Source of the DNA: QAND01 sp003150225
GTDB lineage: Bacteria; Bacillota; Clostridia; Christensenellales; QAND01
Assembly: GCF_044357945.1 (NCBI RefSeq)
Contig: NZ_CP076563.1
Span: forward strand, 558,001 to 622,000
Direction: 5' to 3'
Length of the DNA: 64,000 nucleotides
Shown here: in pieces, positions 8,650 to 15,888 of the stretch
How positions within the stretch are numbered: position 1 is the stretch's first letter
How the letters are laid out: each line of letters starts with the position of its first letter
Translations under genes and position numbers: made by a program
The notes under the pieces: model-generated
Told to the model about the DNA's origin: nothing
Databases searched by the model: none
The model's input: the letters and a program-made list of their open reading frames with translations, nothing else

Positions 8650-9452
8650 CTCTTGGGAGCGCACTCCTTGATCCGCTCCTCGAAAAGCGCGCAGATAGTG
8701 GAATAGAATCCGGAGGAAATGGCGTTGGGATAATTGAGCAGATGAACCTCTCTGGGGTTCAATGCCATAAGACAGCACAGAGCGATATCCTCATCGGACA
8801 GTCCATAGGAGCGGGCCTTCTGCTCCTCTCCCTCTTCCATTACGATCTTTCGCCCCTCCCCATCCAACATCAACACCCCGCCGTCAGCCTGAAACTGGAG
8901 GAAGACGGGAAATCCCAGTTCCCGCTTCTCTCCCAACAGCTCCTTCAGATTGCCGATGTATATCTCGGATTCATACTGGCGCACCATATGATCCACCGCG
9001 TCGCCCAGGCACTGGCTGATGTTCTCCAAATAATCCTGCATGCGAAACCGTACAAATCCGTCGATGTTCAGCACCTCTCCCATCTCCAAGCATTCCAATA
9101 TCCGGGCCTGAAGTTCCTCCTGATATTGCTGTGGATCCCCCTGGGAAAACTCTAAAAGGTAGTTTTTTACCACCTGGCTTAGATAGGCCGTCTCTTCCTT
9201 TTTGAGATAGGGCATCTCCTTTCGGATCAGCTCCTCAGAGATGGCAAACAGGCCTCGATCCACCAGCATAGCCGCAACCCGACCGGCAAATTCCTCCTTC
9301 TGTTCCAAACTGCCCCCCATATAGCAGGCGCCTCCCAGGGAAACATAACACCGAGCCTTTCCCCACTTTCCACGGTTGTATTGATCTACCTCTATCTTGA
9401 ATAGCCGGGCCAGTTCACTGGGACCGGCATACACGCGATTTTTTTCCATCAT
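8646..9452 (-). CDS. ytxC: YtxC-like putative sporulation protein
   Basis: About 268 residues, soluble, with no signal or membrane segment. Sequence character (long helical middle, GYV/LSDEDIALCCLMALNPREVHLLNYPNA near the end) and its place directly upstream of thrS match the YtxC family, which sits beside thrS in Bacillus. The molecular role of YtxC is not established; the link to sporulation comes from family annotation. Start: ATG at 9450-9452 (a second ATG follows) with GGAG 6 nt upstream; an in-frame TTG at 9464 overlaps that site. Confidence 0.75.
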   Translation of the reverse strand: MMEKNRVYAGPSELARLFKIEVDQYNRGKWGKARCYVSLGGACYMGGSLEQKEEFAGRVAAMLVDRGLFAISEELIRKEMPYLKKEETAYLSQVVKNYLLEFSQGDPQQYQEELQARILECLEMGEVLNIDGFVRFRMQDYLENISQCLGDAVDHMVRQYESEIYIGNLKELLGEKRELGFPVFLQFQADGGVLMLDGEGRKIVMEEGEEQKARSYGLSDEDIALCCLMALNPREVHLLNYPNAISSGFYSTICALFEERIKECAPKS

Positions 9453-9953
9453 TCCGCTCTCCAAACGTCAGTTCTAATCGGTCCGTTTCCGTCACGTCAG
9501 GGCAAAGCACGCCTTGCTCTGACTTAGTTTCTCCTGCGGGATAAAAGCAAGTCGTTCTCCCGCTCCCTTACCTCGCCCATCCCGCAATAGTGTCCGTTTG
9601 TCGCAGCCATCTGTGAAATCCCGCTCACAGCGCTTTTTATGCGCAACGAGCATCCAAATTCATTTGCTGAACCGCAAAATCATCTCTTGTCATATGGGGT
9701 GGGTATTTTCCGTGGTAGTTTGCCCTAAAAACGAAAAAAATGCCGGCAGCTTTTGGAAAACCACGTCGACAATACGGAGGAATTATGAGAGCGCCGCCGG
9801 TGCTGGTCTTACGAGTATTGCCCATCCTTCCTCCACATGACCACTCCAGATAGCGTCCCGTTTCATTGGCGCTCCCCTTCAATCACAGAATTTTCTCCTG
9901 TCCATATACTGTAATTGGGGAGCTTCCCCAATCAGAATAAAGGATGATGTCCG
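9453..9953. other. Gene-poor 500-bp interval
   Basis: No convincing coding region. Two hairpins are seen: an imperfect one at 9496-9523 (GTCAGGGCAAAG with CTTGCTCTGAC) and a perfect one at 9914-9932 (ATTGGGGA/TCCCCAAT) just above the ribosome site of the collagen-like gene. CATATACT at 9903-9910 resembles a sporulation-sigma (SigE) -10 box, without a confirmed -35. Confidence 0.5.
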
Positions 9954-10673
9954 ATGCATACGAACAATCCATTTGCGCCTGGGATGAGATGTTCCTGCCG
10001 CTGTACGTGCGGCCGGACAATCTGCTGCTGTCCTGGACCACCAGGACCTCCCGGGCCTCCCGGTGAAACCGGCGAACAGGGACCCCCTGGGCCCCCCGGC
10101 GAAACCGGCGAACAGGGGCCTCCCGGACCTCCCGGCGAAACCGGTGAACAGGGACCTCCCGGGCCTGCGGGAGACGCGGCGCAATGTGCCTGCGTTGCCC
10201 AGATGCGCAATCTATTGTTGCAAATCATTGCTCTCTATCCAACCGACAATATTATCGTGAGCATGGAGAGTGGAAATACCGCCAGCGGGCGACCCGGCGC
10301 TCTTTTTCCGGGTCCCGCCACCAATCCCAATTCCGGATTGCTTCAGTTGGTCAATACCCAAGGCGTTCCCCAGGAGGCAGTCTCCCTCTGCCGCATTGCG
10401 GCAGTGCGAATTACCAGCGCCACCTATAATAACGCCATCACCTACCTGCCCGTTCCTACGCCCGCTCCAACCGGCTGCGGTACGGACTGCGAAAGCGCCA
10501 TCCGCTCCTATCTGCCCGTTGGCACCACGGGTGCGGCCATCAAGGCCGGTGGCCAAACCGTGGCCCAGGGATCGGTCATTAAAAATGAATTCGGCGTCTT
10601 GGTGCTGGTGGGGCCCAACAACAGCGACCCTATCTTTGTGTCCTCCTGCAAGGCGGAAATCCTAACCAAATAG
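9954..10673 (+). CDS. Collagen-like Gly-X-Y protein, probable spore/exosporium surface
   Basis: 239 residues. A Cys-rich head (CSCRCTCGRTICCCPG, residues 13-28) is followed by about 16 Gly-X-Y triplets (GPPGPPGETGEQ three times, residues 31-66) and a 165-residue C-terminal domain without close resemblance I can name, rich in small residues and ending SSCKAEILTK. No classical signal peptide. Bacterial collagen-like proteins of this layout (BclA type) form trimeric filaments on the exosporium. Here the Cys head would suit disulfide anchoring, which is inference. ATG follows AAAGGATG. It has its own terminator. Confidence 0.85.
   Translation: MHTNNPFAPGMRCSCRCTCGRTICCCPGPPGPPGPPGETGEQGPPGPPGETGEQGPPGPPGETGEQGPPGPAGDAAQCACVAQMRNLLLQIIALYPTDNIIVSMESGNTASGRPGALFPGPATNPNSGLLQLVNTQGVPQEAVSLCRIAAVRITSATYNNAITYLPVPTPAPTGCGTDCESAIRSYLPVGTTGAAIKAGGQTVAQGSVIKNEFGVLVLVGPNNSDPIFVSSCKAEILTK
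10044..10151 (+). repeat. Three 36-bp tandem repeats coding GPPGPPGETGEQ
   Basis: Units at 10044-10079, 10080-10115 and 10116-10151 encode identical dodecapeptides with mostly synonymous base differences. A fourth partial copy follows. Such in-frame repeats can change length by slippage without frameshift. Confidence 0.92.
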
Positions 10674-10686
10674 CAAAAAAAAACCA

Positions 10687-10724
10687 TCAAAGCGGCGGAC
10701 CATCTGGCTTCGCCGCTTTTTGAT
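10687..10724 (+). terminator. Terminator after the collagen-like gene
   Basis: Stem AAAGCGGCG/CGCCGCTTT with T5 on the plus strand, 14 bp below the stop codon. Confidence 0.85.
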
Positions 10725-10776
10725 TCAATACATAGAATACGCCTTCTTACTGCATCCTAAACCAGAGGTGAAAACT

Positions 10777-11199
10777 ATGGATCATGACGCAGAACTACTG
10801 ACCTTCATCCATCAGAACGCCCGCATGGGCGTGGAAACCACCGCTCATCTGGCGGAGCTGGTAGCGGATGGGCCCTTTCGGGATACCCTTTTGGAGCAAC
10901 ATCGTTCCTACCGGGATATCGCCGGCCGGGCGGAATCCCTTTCCCCCAAGCCTTTGAAAGACGTCCCCCTGCCTGGGAAGGCTATGTCCAGCCTGATGAT
11001 CGATCTCAAAACTCTGGGGGACAAAAGCTCCAGCCACATCGCACAGATGATGGTAAAGGGCAGCGCCAACGGTATTATTGAGATCACAAAGCGCATTCGC
11101 CAATATGAGGGCACCGTCCAGGAAGCGGAGCAGCTGGCCCAAGAGTTGCTTGCTTTGGAAGAAAAACACGTGGAAGACCTGAAAGGATTCATCTGTTAA
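10777..11199 (+). CDS. All-helical protein of unknown function, ferritin-like in character
   Basis: 140 residues, MDHDAELLTFIHQNARMGVETTAHLAEL, with heptad-like hydrophobic spacing throughout and several His/Glu positions (HQN, LEEKHVEDL). The pattern resembles small four-helix proteins such as DUF2383 or ferritin-like families, but I cannot show metal ligands. ATG at 10777 has AGAGGTG 7 nt upstream. It heads a plus-strand group with three small related genes, 40 bp apart, which suggests cotranscription. Confidence 0.7.
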   Translation: MDHDAELLTFIHQNARMGVETTAHLAELVADGPFRDTLLEQHRSYRDIAGRAESLSPKPLKDVPLPGKAMSSLMIDLKTLGDKSSSHIAQMMVKGSANGIIEITKRIRQYEGTVQEAEQLAQELLALEEKHVEDLKGFIC

Positions 11200-11239
11200 G
11201 GCAATACTAACCATAGCAAATCCCAAGGAGGTGAATTGG

Positions 11240-11416
11240 ATGGGTCAGAAATACGCCAGCCTGGACACCCTTTTAGCGGAGGACAGCCAGGCAAAGAGCT
11301 TCTACTCCTCCCTGCCAGACTATGTCAGGGAAAGCATCAGCCAGCGGGGCGGAAACGTCAATTCCTTTGAGAGCCTCAAGGACTATGCCGAAAATCTGCT
11401 GCGCGGAGACAACTAA
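11240..11416 (+). CDS. Small conserved-type protein A of a three-gene family
   Basis: 58 residues with a very strong ribosome site (AAGGAGGTG, 8-9 nt before ATG at 11240). Its centre, FYSSLPDYVRESISQ, and its tail, SFESLKDYAENLLRG, are shared in pattern with the next two genes. No signal peptide, membrane segment or Cys. Function unknown. Confidence 0.8.
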   Translation: MGQKYASLDTLLAEDSQAKSFYSSLPDYVRESISQRGGNVNSFESLKDYAENLLRGDN

Positions 11417-11434
11417 CCTAAGGAGGAAAGCAAT

Positions 11435-11584
11435 ATGAGCAAATTTAACGAATCCCTGCCCAATAACCAGTATTTTATGTCCCTACCCCTTAATATCCAG
11501 GAGACCATCATGCAGTCCAGCGTGGAGTTTGCTTCCGAGGAGGAGCTGCGGGTTTGCGCTGAAAATCTAATGAAGGGCAACTGA
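11435..11584 (+). CDS. Small conserved-type protein B of a three-gene family
   Basis: 49 residues, ATG at 11435 after AAGGAGG, 18 bp below protein A. The core YFMSLPLNIQETIMQSS and the end SEEELRVCAENLMKG align with protein A (SSLPDYVRESI; FESLKDYAENLL). Too short for many gene callers. Function unknown; probably a recent-to-old tandem duplicate. Confidence 0.78.
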   Translation: MSKFNESLPNNQYFMSLPLNIQETIMQSSVEFASEEELRVCAENLMKGN

Positions 11585-11606
11585 CCTTTTAGTAGGCACA
11601 CCTTTT

Positions 11607-11783
11607 ATGATAACCTTTGGCGATCGGGAAAGCCGGACTTACTTTGAAGCGCTTCCCGTATGTTTGCAGGAGGAGCTGAAAAAAAGCCCTCTTCCCTTTG
11701 ACAATCGGGAAACCATGGAGCGCTATCTATCCGCCTATTTTGAGGAACGGCTCGCCGCGTGCTGCTCCATGGAAGAGGAATAA
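11607..11783 (+). CDS. Small conserved-type protein C of a three-gene family
   Basis: 58 residues, MITFGDRESRTYFEALPVCL, 22 bp below protein B. YFEALPVCLQEELKKSP keeps the motif of A and B, but the tail (NRETMERYLSAYFEERLAACC) has diverged. The ribosome site (AGTAGG) is weak, so it may depend on translation of the upstream gene. A terminator follows at once. Confidence 0.68.
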   Translation: MITFGDRESRTYFEALPVCLQEELKKSPLPFDNRETMERYLSAYFEERLAACCSMEEE

Positions 11784-11785
11784 CG

Positions 11786-11817
11786 AACGGCCTGGACGAG
11801 CCCAGGCCGTTTTCTTT
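11786..11817 (+). terminator. Terminator of the small-protein operon
   Basis: Hairpin ACGGCCTGG/CCAGGCCGT followed by TTTTCTTTT, directly after the stop of protein C. Confidence 0.85.
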
Positions 11818-11880
11818 TCCTCACTGGAATGCTATAATGGGACAAATCCCGCCCAACAGCGCTGAAAGGAGATTCGCGGT

Positions 11881-12135
11881 ATGATCACGGTGTTTAACCG
11901 CAGGGAGCTTATCAGCACCTGCTCTATGGCCGATCGTGTTGAGATCGTGCATGACCTCAACGCCGCCGGCATCGATTACCGGCTGCTGGTGGAAAACCGC
12001 TATACCCGGGCCCGTATCTTTACCGGCGGACGCCAAAACTCCGACTCCGCTTACCAATACACCATCTTTGTCCATAAGGATGACTTGGACCGGGCGCGGG
12101 GCTGCCTTTCCCAGGATTATCGCTCCATCCCCTGA
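11881..12135 (+). CDS. Small conserved protein, DUF2007-like in layout
   Basis: 84 residues, MITVFNRRELISTCSMADRV, with AAAGGAG 11 nt before the ATG. The opening strand, the helix that follows and DYRLLVENR resemble the short DUF2007-type putative signalling domain (ferredoxin-like fold), which is a tentative match. A TATAAT at 11833-11838 with a poor -35 may be its promoter. Its 3' end overlaps the convergent GNAT gene by 19 bp. Confidence 0.65.
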   Translation: MITVFNRRELISTCSMADRVEIVHDLNAAGIDYRLLVENRYTRARIFTGGRQNSDSAYQYTIFVHKDDLDRARGCLSQDYRSIP

Positions 12136-12587
12136 TCCTCCTCCATCCTTAGGGGACGCTTCAGATAGATCATATCCACGCACCGCATGCCATTGTCCCA
12201 GATGGGCTCTGGGTAATGCTCCACAAAAAAATCCTTGACCACATGGGATACCACAAACCCCAACCGCTGGTAGTAGGCCACTCCTGCGTCCGCTGTGCCC
12301 ACATACATGGTGTGGTAATCCGGCGCAAACAGCGCGAAAAGCGCCTCCATCAGCCTGGTTCCATATCCTCGCCGTTGGCAATCCTCTCGAACCGCCAGGT
12401 TTTTTACCTCACATGCACCCTTCCCCAGATCCGTAACCACCGCCTCGGCAACGGCTTCTCCGTGATCCTCCAGAAGGAACATTCGTCCGCTATCCAGATA
12501 CCGCCGTACCATGCCAATATCCGGATCCGCCAGCAAAAGCAGATCCCAGTGGCGTTCCTTGTCCGCCGTGATTTCGCGAATCACCAT
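12117..12587 (-). CDS. GNAT-family N-acetyltransferase
   Basis: 156 residues. The acetyl-CoA motif A is present as VKNLAVREDCQRRGYGTRLMEAL (about residues 62-84, with the RRGYGT loop), and motif B as VAYYQRLGFV. ATG at 12587 follows AAAGGAGG. The acyl acceptor cannot be inferred. Single gene, convergent with the upstream plus-strand gene. Confidence 0.9.
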   Translation of the reverse strand: MVIREITADKERHWDLLLLADPDIGMVRRYLDSGRMFLLEDHGEAVAEAVVTDLGKGACEVKNLAVREDCQRRGYGTRLMEALFALFAPDYHTMYVGTADAGVAYYQRLGFVVSHVVKDFFVEHYPEPIWDNGMRCVDMIYLKRPLRMEEDQGMER

Positions 12588-12642
12588 GGCTTCCCTCCTT
12601 TTATTGCCAGAATAGCATGGCGAAGGAATTGTTGTCATCCTG

Positions 12643-12684
12643 AAAAAAGGAAAGGCTTCCGGCAACCTTGCCGAAAACCTTTCC
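12643..12684 (-). terminator. Terminator after the second SDR gene
   Basis: Stem GGAAAGG..CGGCAA/TTGCCG..CCTTTCC with T6 on the minus strand (12643-12648). Confidence 0.8.
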
Positions 12685-12702
12685 TCAAAGACAACATGCT
12701 GC

Positions 12703-13482
12703 TTAAGGACGCTGGCCCATGCCGCCCTCTAAGGTAAGGGTCTCGCCGGACATGTATTTGAAATCCGGGGAGCCCAACAGGACGCATACCCGGCCGATGT
12801 CCTTTTCCGGATCGCCAAACCGGCCCATGGGAACCGCTTTCAAGTTTTTCTCGTAGGCTTCGGGATAGGCCTCCTTGAAATTTTCCAGCTGGGAGGTCAT
12901 AGCAAGCGGGCATACGATGTTTACATTGATGTTATCCTTCCCCCACTCGGTAGCCGCAACCCGAGAAAGACCGCGGATCCCCTCCTTCGCCGCGGCATAG
13001 GAACACTGGCCCACGTTTCCAAACAGGCCGGCGCCGGAGGCAAAGTTGATCACCGAGCCCTGGGTCTCCTTCAGATAGGGATAGCACTCCCGCATATAAT
13101 AGAAGGTGGCGTATAATCCGGAGTAGATGCCAAGGTCAAAATGATCCTTGGTCTGAATGGCAAGGGGAACCCCGGAAGCGGACGCCTGGGCATTGTTGAT
13201 CAGCACGTCAATTCGCCCAAAGGTCTCAATGGTTTTTGCCACTACGTTCTTCACGATGTCCTCCGCATCGTCATCGGGCGTTACATCGGCCTGCATAGGC
13301 AGAACCCGAATGCCATACAGCTGCTCCAGCTCCTCCTTAGCATCCAAAAGCTTCTGCATGTTCCTGCCGGTTAGAACCAAGTTGGCTCCTTCCTTGGCAT
13401 AGGCAACGGCGATCCCGTAGCCGATGGATTTGGCTTTCCCGCCGCCGGTGATGATGGCGACCTTTCCGTCAAAGATATCCAT
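12703..13482 (-). CDS. SDR-family oxidoreductase
   Basis: 259 residues from ATG at 13482 (AAGGGAG 9 nt upstream). The Gly-rich loop is GGGKAKSIGYG (residues 10-20), an SIG variant with a longer insertion than the usual TGxxxGIG; NNAQAS stands at about 93 and the catalytic SYAAAK at about 160. NAD(P)-dependent carbonyl/alcohol chemistry; substrate unknown. An in-frame ATG at 13548 with GGAGGG would add 22 residues, but it overlaps the -10 box. Single gene with an operator-like repeat in its leader. Confidence 0.88.
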   Translation of the reverse strand: MDIFDGKVAIITGGGKAKSIGYGIAVAYAKEGANLVLTGRNMQKLLDAKEELEQLYGIRVLPMQADVTPDDDAEDIVKNVVAKTIETFGRIDVLINNAQASASGVPLAIQTKDHFDLGIYSGLYATFYYMRECYPYLKETQGSVINFASGAGLFGNVGQCSYAAAKEGIRGLSRVAATEWGKDNINVNIVCPLAMTSQLENFKEAYPEAYEKNLKAVPMGRFGDPEKDIGRVCVLLGSPDFKYMSGETLTLEGGMGQRP

Positions 13483-13506
13483 TTTACACATCTCCCTTAT
13501 GTTGTT

Positions 13507-13540
13507 TGTTGCATTGAAACAGAAATCGTTTGTTGTAACA
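13507..13540. promoter_or_regulatory. Operator-like imperfect inverted repeat
   Basis: TGTTGCA (13507-13513) and TGTAACA (13534-13540) are inverted copies with one mismatch, placed just downstream of the -10 of the SDR promoter. A CAACAAAC element also occurs twice. A repressor site is plausible; the regulator is not in view. Confidence 0.45.
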
Positions 13541-13546
13541 CAGAGC

Positions 13547-13575
13547 ATTGTAGTCCCTCCATAAATTGCCGTCAA
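13547..13575 (-). promoter_or_regulatory. Promoter of the second SDR gene
   Basis: TTGACG (13570-13575), 17-bp spacer and TACAAT (13547-13552) on the minus strand. Confidence 0.75.
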
Positions 13576-13721
13576 TTAAATGGTTCTGTGTTTTTCTTAT
13601 TTTTTCCTCGATTCCCTTTGTTATCCTCCCGAAGTCTCTTGATCCCAGAAAAAAACTGATATCCTAGGGGAATTGGAAAGATCTTTTACAGCCATAAAAA
13701 CAATCTTGCATTTATAAAAAG

Positions 13722-14008
13722 CCCGCAAACCACATGATCAGTTTGCGAACTTGGGCGCGGCAGCTTGCCGCTGGCGGTGTCCTGCGATATGGATATTTGC
13801 TTGCGGGTACAAAAATACCGCAAACCACCAAAGTGAATTGCGATATCGGGTACGGCAACTTGCCGTTGTGAGGGTCACGCAAAAAAATTTGGCGGCGTTT
13901 GCAGATGGATTTGAACTCTCGTGCATCCCGCAAAAAGTTGATGGTGCAGCTGAGGTGTCATGCCCGCGCTTACAAGGGCATAGCCGCAGCAAGCGTGACT
14001 TTTTGCGG
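13722..14008 (-). repeat. Tandem palindromic repeat block below the tRNA operon
   Basis: Two imperfect copies of about 70 bp (13722-13793 and 13817-13885) each contain a short hairpin (GCGGCAGCTTGCCGC at 13757-13771; ACGGCAACTTGCCGT at 13852-13866) and a CGCAAA/TTGCG stem that on the minus strand runs into a T5 tract, like a terminator. The outer pair of the short hairpin changes from G-C to A-T, i.e. in a compensated way. A third structure (CCGCAAAAAGT, 13928-13938, with its exact complement at 13998-14008) encloses ATGCCC/GGGCAT. No coding region. Could be small RNAs, tandem terminators or remnants of a repeat family. Confidence 0.6.
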
Positions 14009-14027
14009 AAAAGGAGCATCAGCGGCA

Positions 14028-14064
14028 TAAAACAATGACCCCATCGCTTTTGCGATGAGGTCAT
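14028..14064 (-). terminator. Terminator of the tRNA operon
   Basis: Thirteen-base stem ATGACC(T/C)CATCGC with its complement around a four-base loop, then TGTTTT on the minus strand. Confidence 0.85.
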
Positions 14065-14086
14065 GTCAATGCCGCTTAATGCGACG

Positions 14087-14160
<74 letters not shown>

Positions 14161-14162
14161 AT

Positions 14163-14237
14163 TGGAGCGGTAGACGAGATTCGAACTCGCGACATCCACC
14201 TTGGCAAGGTGGCACTCTACCACTGAGCTACTACCGC
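14163..14237 (-). tRNA. tRNA-Gly (GCC)
   Basis: GCGGTAG acceptor start, GTTCGAATC T-arm, anticodon loop TTGCCAA giving GCC, and encoded CCA. Confidence 0.95.
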
Positions 14238-14240
14238 AAA

Positions 14241-14316
14241 TGGTGCCTTGGGGCGGAATCGAACCACCGACACGTAGATTTTCAGTCTACTGCTCTACCG
14301 ACTGAGCTACCAAGGC
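14241..14316 (-). tRNA. tRNA-Phe (GAA)
   Basis: Acceptor GCCTTGG/CCAAGGC, T-loop GGTTCGATTCC, anticodon loop CTGAAAA giving GAA, ACCA end encoded. 76 nt. Confidence 0.95.
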
Positions 14317-14320
14317 ATGC

Positions 14321-14397
14321 TGGCGACCCGGAAGGGGCTCGAACCCTCGACCTCCAGCGTGACAGGCTGGCATTCTAACCAACTGAACTACCGGGCC
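14321..14397 (-). tRNA. tRNA-Asp (GTC)
   Basis: Acceptor GGCCCGG/CCGGGTC, anticodon loop CTGTCAC giving GTC, discriminator G as expected for Asp, CCA encoded. 77 nt. Confidence 0.95.
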
Positions 14398-14400
14398 ACG

Positions 14401-14476
14401 TGGTGGGAACAACTGGGCTCGAACCAGTGACCCCTTGCTTGTAAGGCAAGTGCTCTCCCAACTGAGCTATGCTCCC
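14401..14476 (-). tRNA. tRNA-Val (TAC)
   Basis: Acceptor GGGAGCA/TGTTCCC, anticodon loop CTTACAA giving TAC, ACCA end encoded. First gene of the five-tRNA transcript. Confidence 0.95.
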
Positions 14477-14498
14477 AGCTCCTTATGACGACTTGGAT

Positions 14499-14528
14499 AT
14501 TTTACCCTACCCGCCACTGTGGTGTCAA
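14499..14528 (-). promoter_or_regulatory. Promoter of the five-tRNA operon
   Basis: TTGACA (14523-14528) and TAAAAT (14499-14504), 18-bp spacer, between hisIE and tRNA-Val. Confidence 0.78.
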
Positions 14529-14533
14529 GCAGA

Positions 14534-15157
14534 TTATCGCCTTTTTTGCAATTGTGTGAAAATATCCGAAAGAGGCACGCCCCGATCCACCAACATCACG
14601 ATGAGATGGTAAAACAAATCGGCGGTTTCATAGGAGATTTCCTCCCGGCTGGCGTTCTTGGCGGCGATGATGGTTTCAGCGGATTCCTCTCCCACCTTCT
14701 TGAGGATCTTATCGATGCCCTCCCGGAATAGATAGCAGGTATAGCTCCCCTCCTGAGGATTGGCCTTGCGGTCGGCGACCACCCGCTCCAGCTCATAGAG
14801 GATCTCGGCGTTGGCGGACTCCTCCCGCCGGTCGATCTCCCGGAAATAGCAGCTATATGCTCCTGTATGGCAGGCTCCCCCGGTTTGAATCACGCGGGCC
14901 AAGAGACTATCCCCATCACAGTCCAAAGCCAAGGACACCAGCTTTTGGGTGTTGCCGCTGGTGGCTCCCTTCTCCCAAAGTTCCTGGCGGGAACGGCTCC
15001 AGTACACCATAACGCCTTTTTCCAGCGTCAGGGCCAGGGATTCCCGGCTCATATAGGCCTGCATCAACACGGAACCCGTCAGGGCATCCTGGGTTACCAC
15101 CGGCACCAGGCCGCGCTCATCGTATTTAACCTCCATCAGCAATTCCTGCTTCATCAT
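14534..15157 (-). CDS. hisIE: Bifunctional phosphoribosyl-AMP cyclohydrolase / phosphoribosyl-ATP pyrophosphatase
   Basis: 207 residues. The N-terminal HisI half (to about 115) carries the zinc/Mg motifs DCDGDSLLARVIQTGGACHTG; the C-terminal HisE half carries the MazG-like EExxE pattern (VGEESAETIIAAKN). They catalyse steps 2 and 3 of histidine synthesis. The ATG overlaps the hisA stop (ATGA) with GGGAG 7 nt upstream, so it is translationally coupled. Last gene of the operon. Confidence 0.97.
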   Translation of the reverse strand: MMKQELLMEVKYDERGLVPVVTQDALTGSVLMQAYMSRESLALTLEKGVMVYWSRSRQELWEKGATSGNTQKLVSLALDCDGDSLLARVIQTGGACHTGAYSCYFREIDRREESANAEILYELERVVADRKANPQEGSYTCYLFREGIDKILKKVGEESAETIIAAKNASREEISYETADLFYHLIVMLVDRGVPLSDIFTQLQKRR

Positions 15158-15888
15158 GCTATGCTCCCATTCTGAAAGCGCCCCACGGAGAGCGCCTGTT
15201 TTAGATCGATTTCTCCATCATAGAGGGCTTTCCCCAAAATGATGCCGTACAGTCCTTGGCTCTGTGCTTCCTCAACGTCCCGGATGGAGGAAACCCCGCC
15301 GGATACCACCACCTGAAGGCCGGATGCATCCATCAGCGCGCGGCTTTTCTCTACGTTGGGTCCCGTCTTCATGCCATCCCGGGAGATGTCGGTATGGATT
15401 ACCGTATCCACACCAACCTCCGCCATCCTTTTTGCCAGGTCCGCAACCCGTACCTGAGAAGTGGTTTCCCAGCCCCGCGTAGCCACCAGCCCATCCCGTT
15501 CGTCGATGCCCACGGCAATTCGTCCAGGATACCGCTTTGCCGCCTCCTCTACCATCTGAGGATGCTCCACAGCAGCAGTGCCAATGATGCACCGGGATAC
15601 GCCCAACTCCATACGGCGGATTACGTCGTCAATGGTACGAATGCCGCCACCGGTCTGGATAAAAACGCCCAGCTTGGCGATGGCGCCAATCATCTCGAGG
15701 TTTTTTCCCTGGCCGTCCCGGGCCCCGTCCAGGTCCACCACATGAATATGGCTGGCGCCCTTTGATAGAAACCCCCTGGCCGTATCCACAGGGTCATGCC
15801 CGTAGACCGTCTCCTGGCCGTAATCCCCTCGAAGAAGCCGGACACACTTTCCGCCCCGGATATCGATAGCGGGAAACACCGTAATCAT
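15154..15888 (-). CDS. hisA: ProFAR isomerase HisA
   Basis: 244 residues, (beta/alpha)8 barrel starting MITVFPAIDIRGGKCVRL with catalytic Asp in AIDIRGG and the second Asp in HTDISRDGM. Interconverts ProFAR and PRFAR. It overlaps hisB and hisIE by 4 bp on each side. In most operons hisH and hisF would flank hisA; neither is here. Confidence 0.97.
   Translation of the reverse strand: MITVFPAIDIRGGKCVRLLRGDYGQETVYGHDPVDTARGFLSKGASHIHVVDLDGARDGQGKNLEMIGAIAKLGVFIQTGGGIRTIDDVIRRMELGVSRCIIGTAAVEHPQMVEEAAKRYPGRIAVGIDERDGLVATRGWETTSQVRVADLAKRMAEVGVDTVIHTDISRDGMKTGPNVEKSRALMDASGLQVVVSGGVSSIRDVEEAQSQGLYGIILGKALYDGEIDLKQALSVGRFQNGSIA

Noticed and set aside
9785..9853. 22-codon frame with a good CGGAGG ribosome site (MRAPPVLVLRVLPILPP)
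   Set aside because: Too short and without homologous pattern; the ribosome site may be chance. Kept as a possible micro-ORF only.
10044..10151. Tandem repeats that could suggest a CRISPR array
   Set aside because: Units are contiguous, have no spacers and encode Gly-X-Y peptides in frame.
13900..13980. tRNA-like piece (GGATTTGAACTCTC) beside the tRNA cluster
   Set aside because: The T-arm-like stretch has no matching acceptor, D or anticodon arms; it is not a tRNA, though it might be a remnant.
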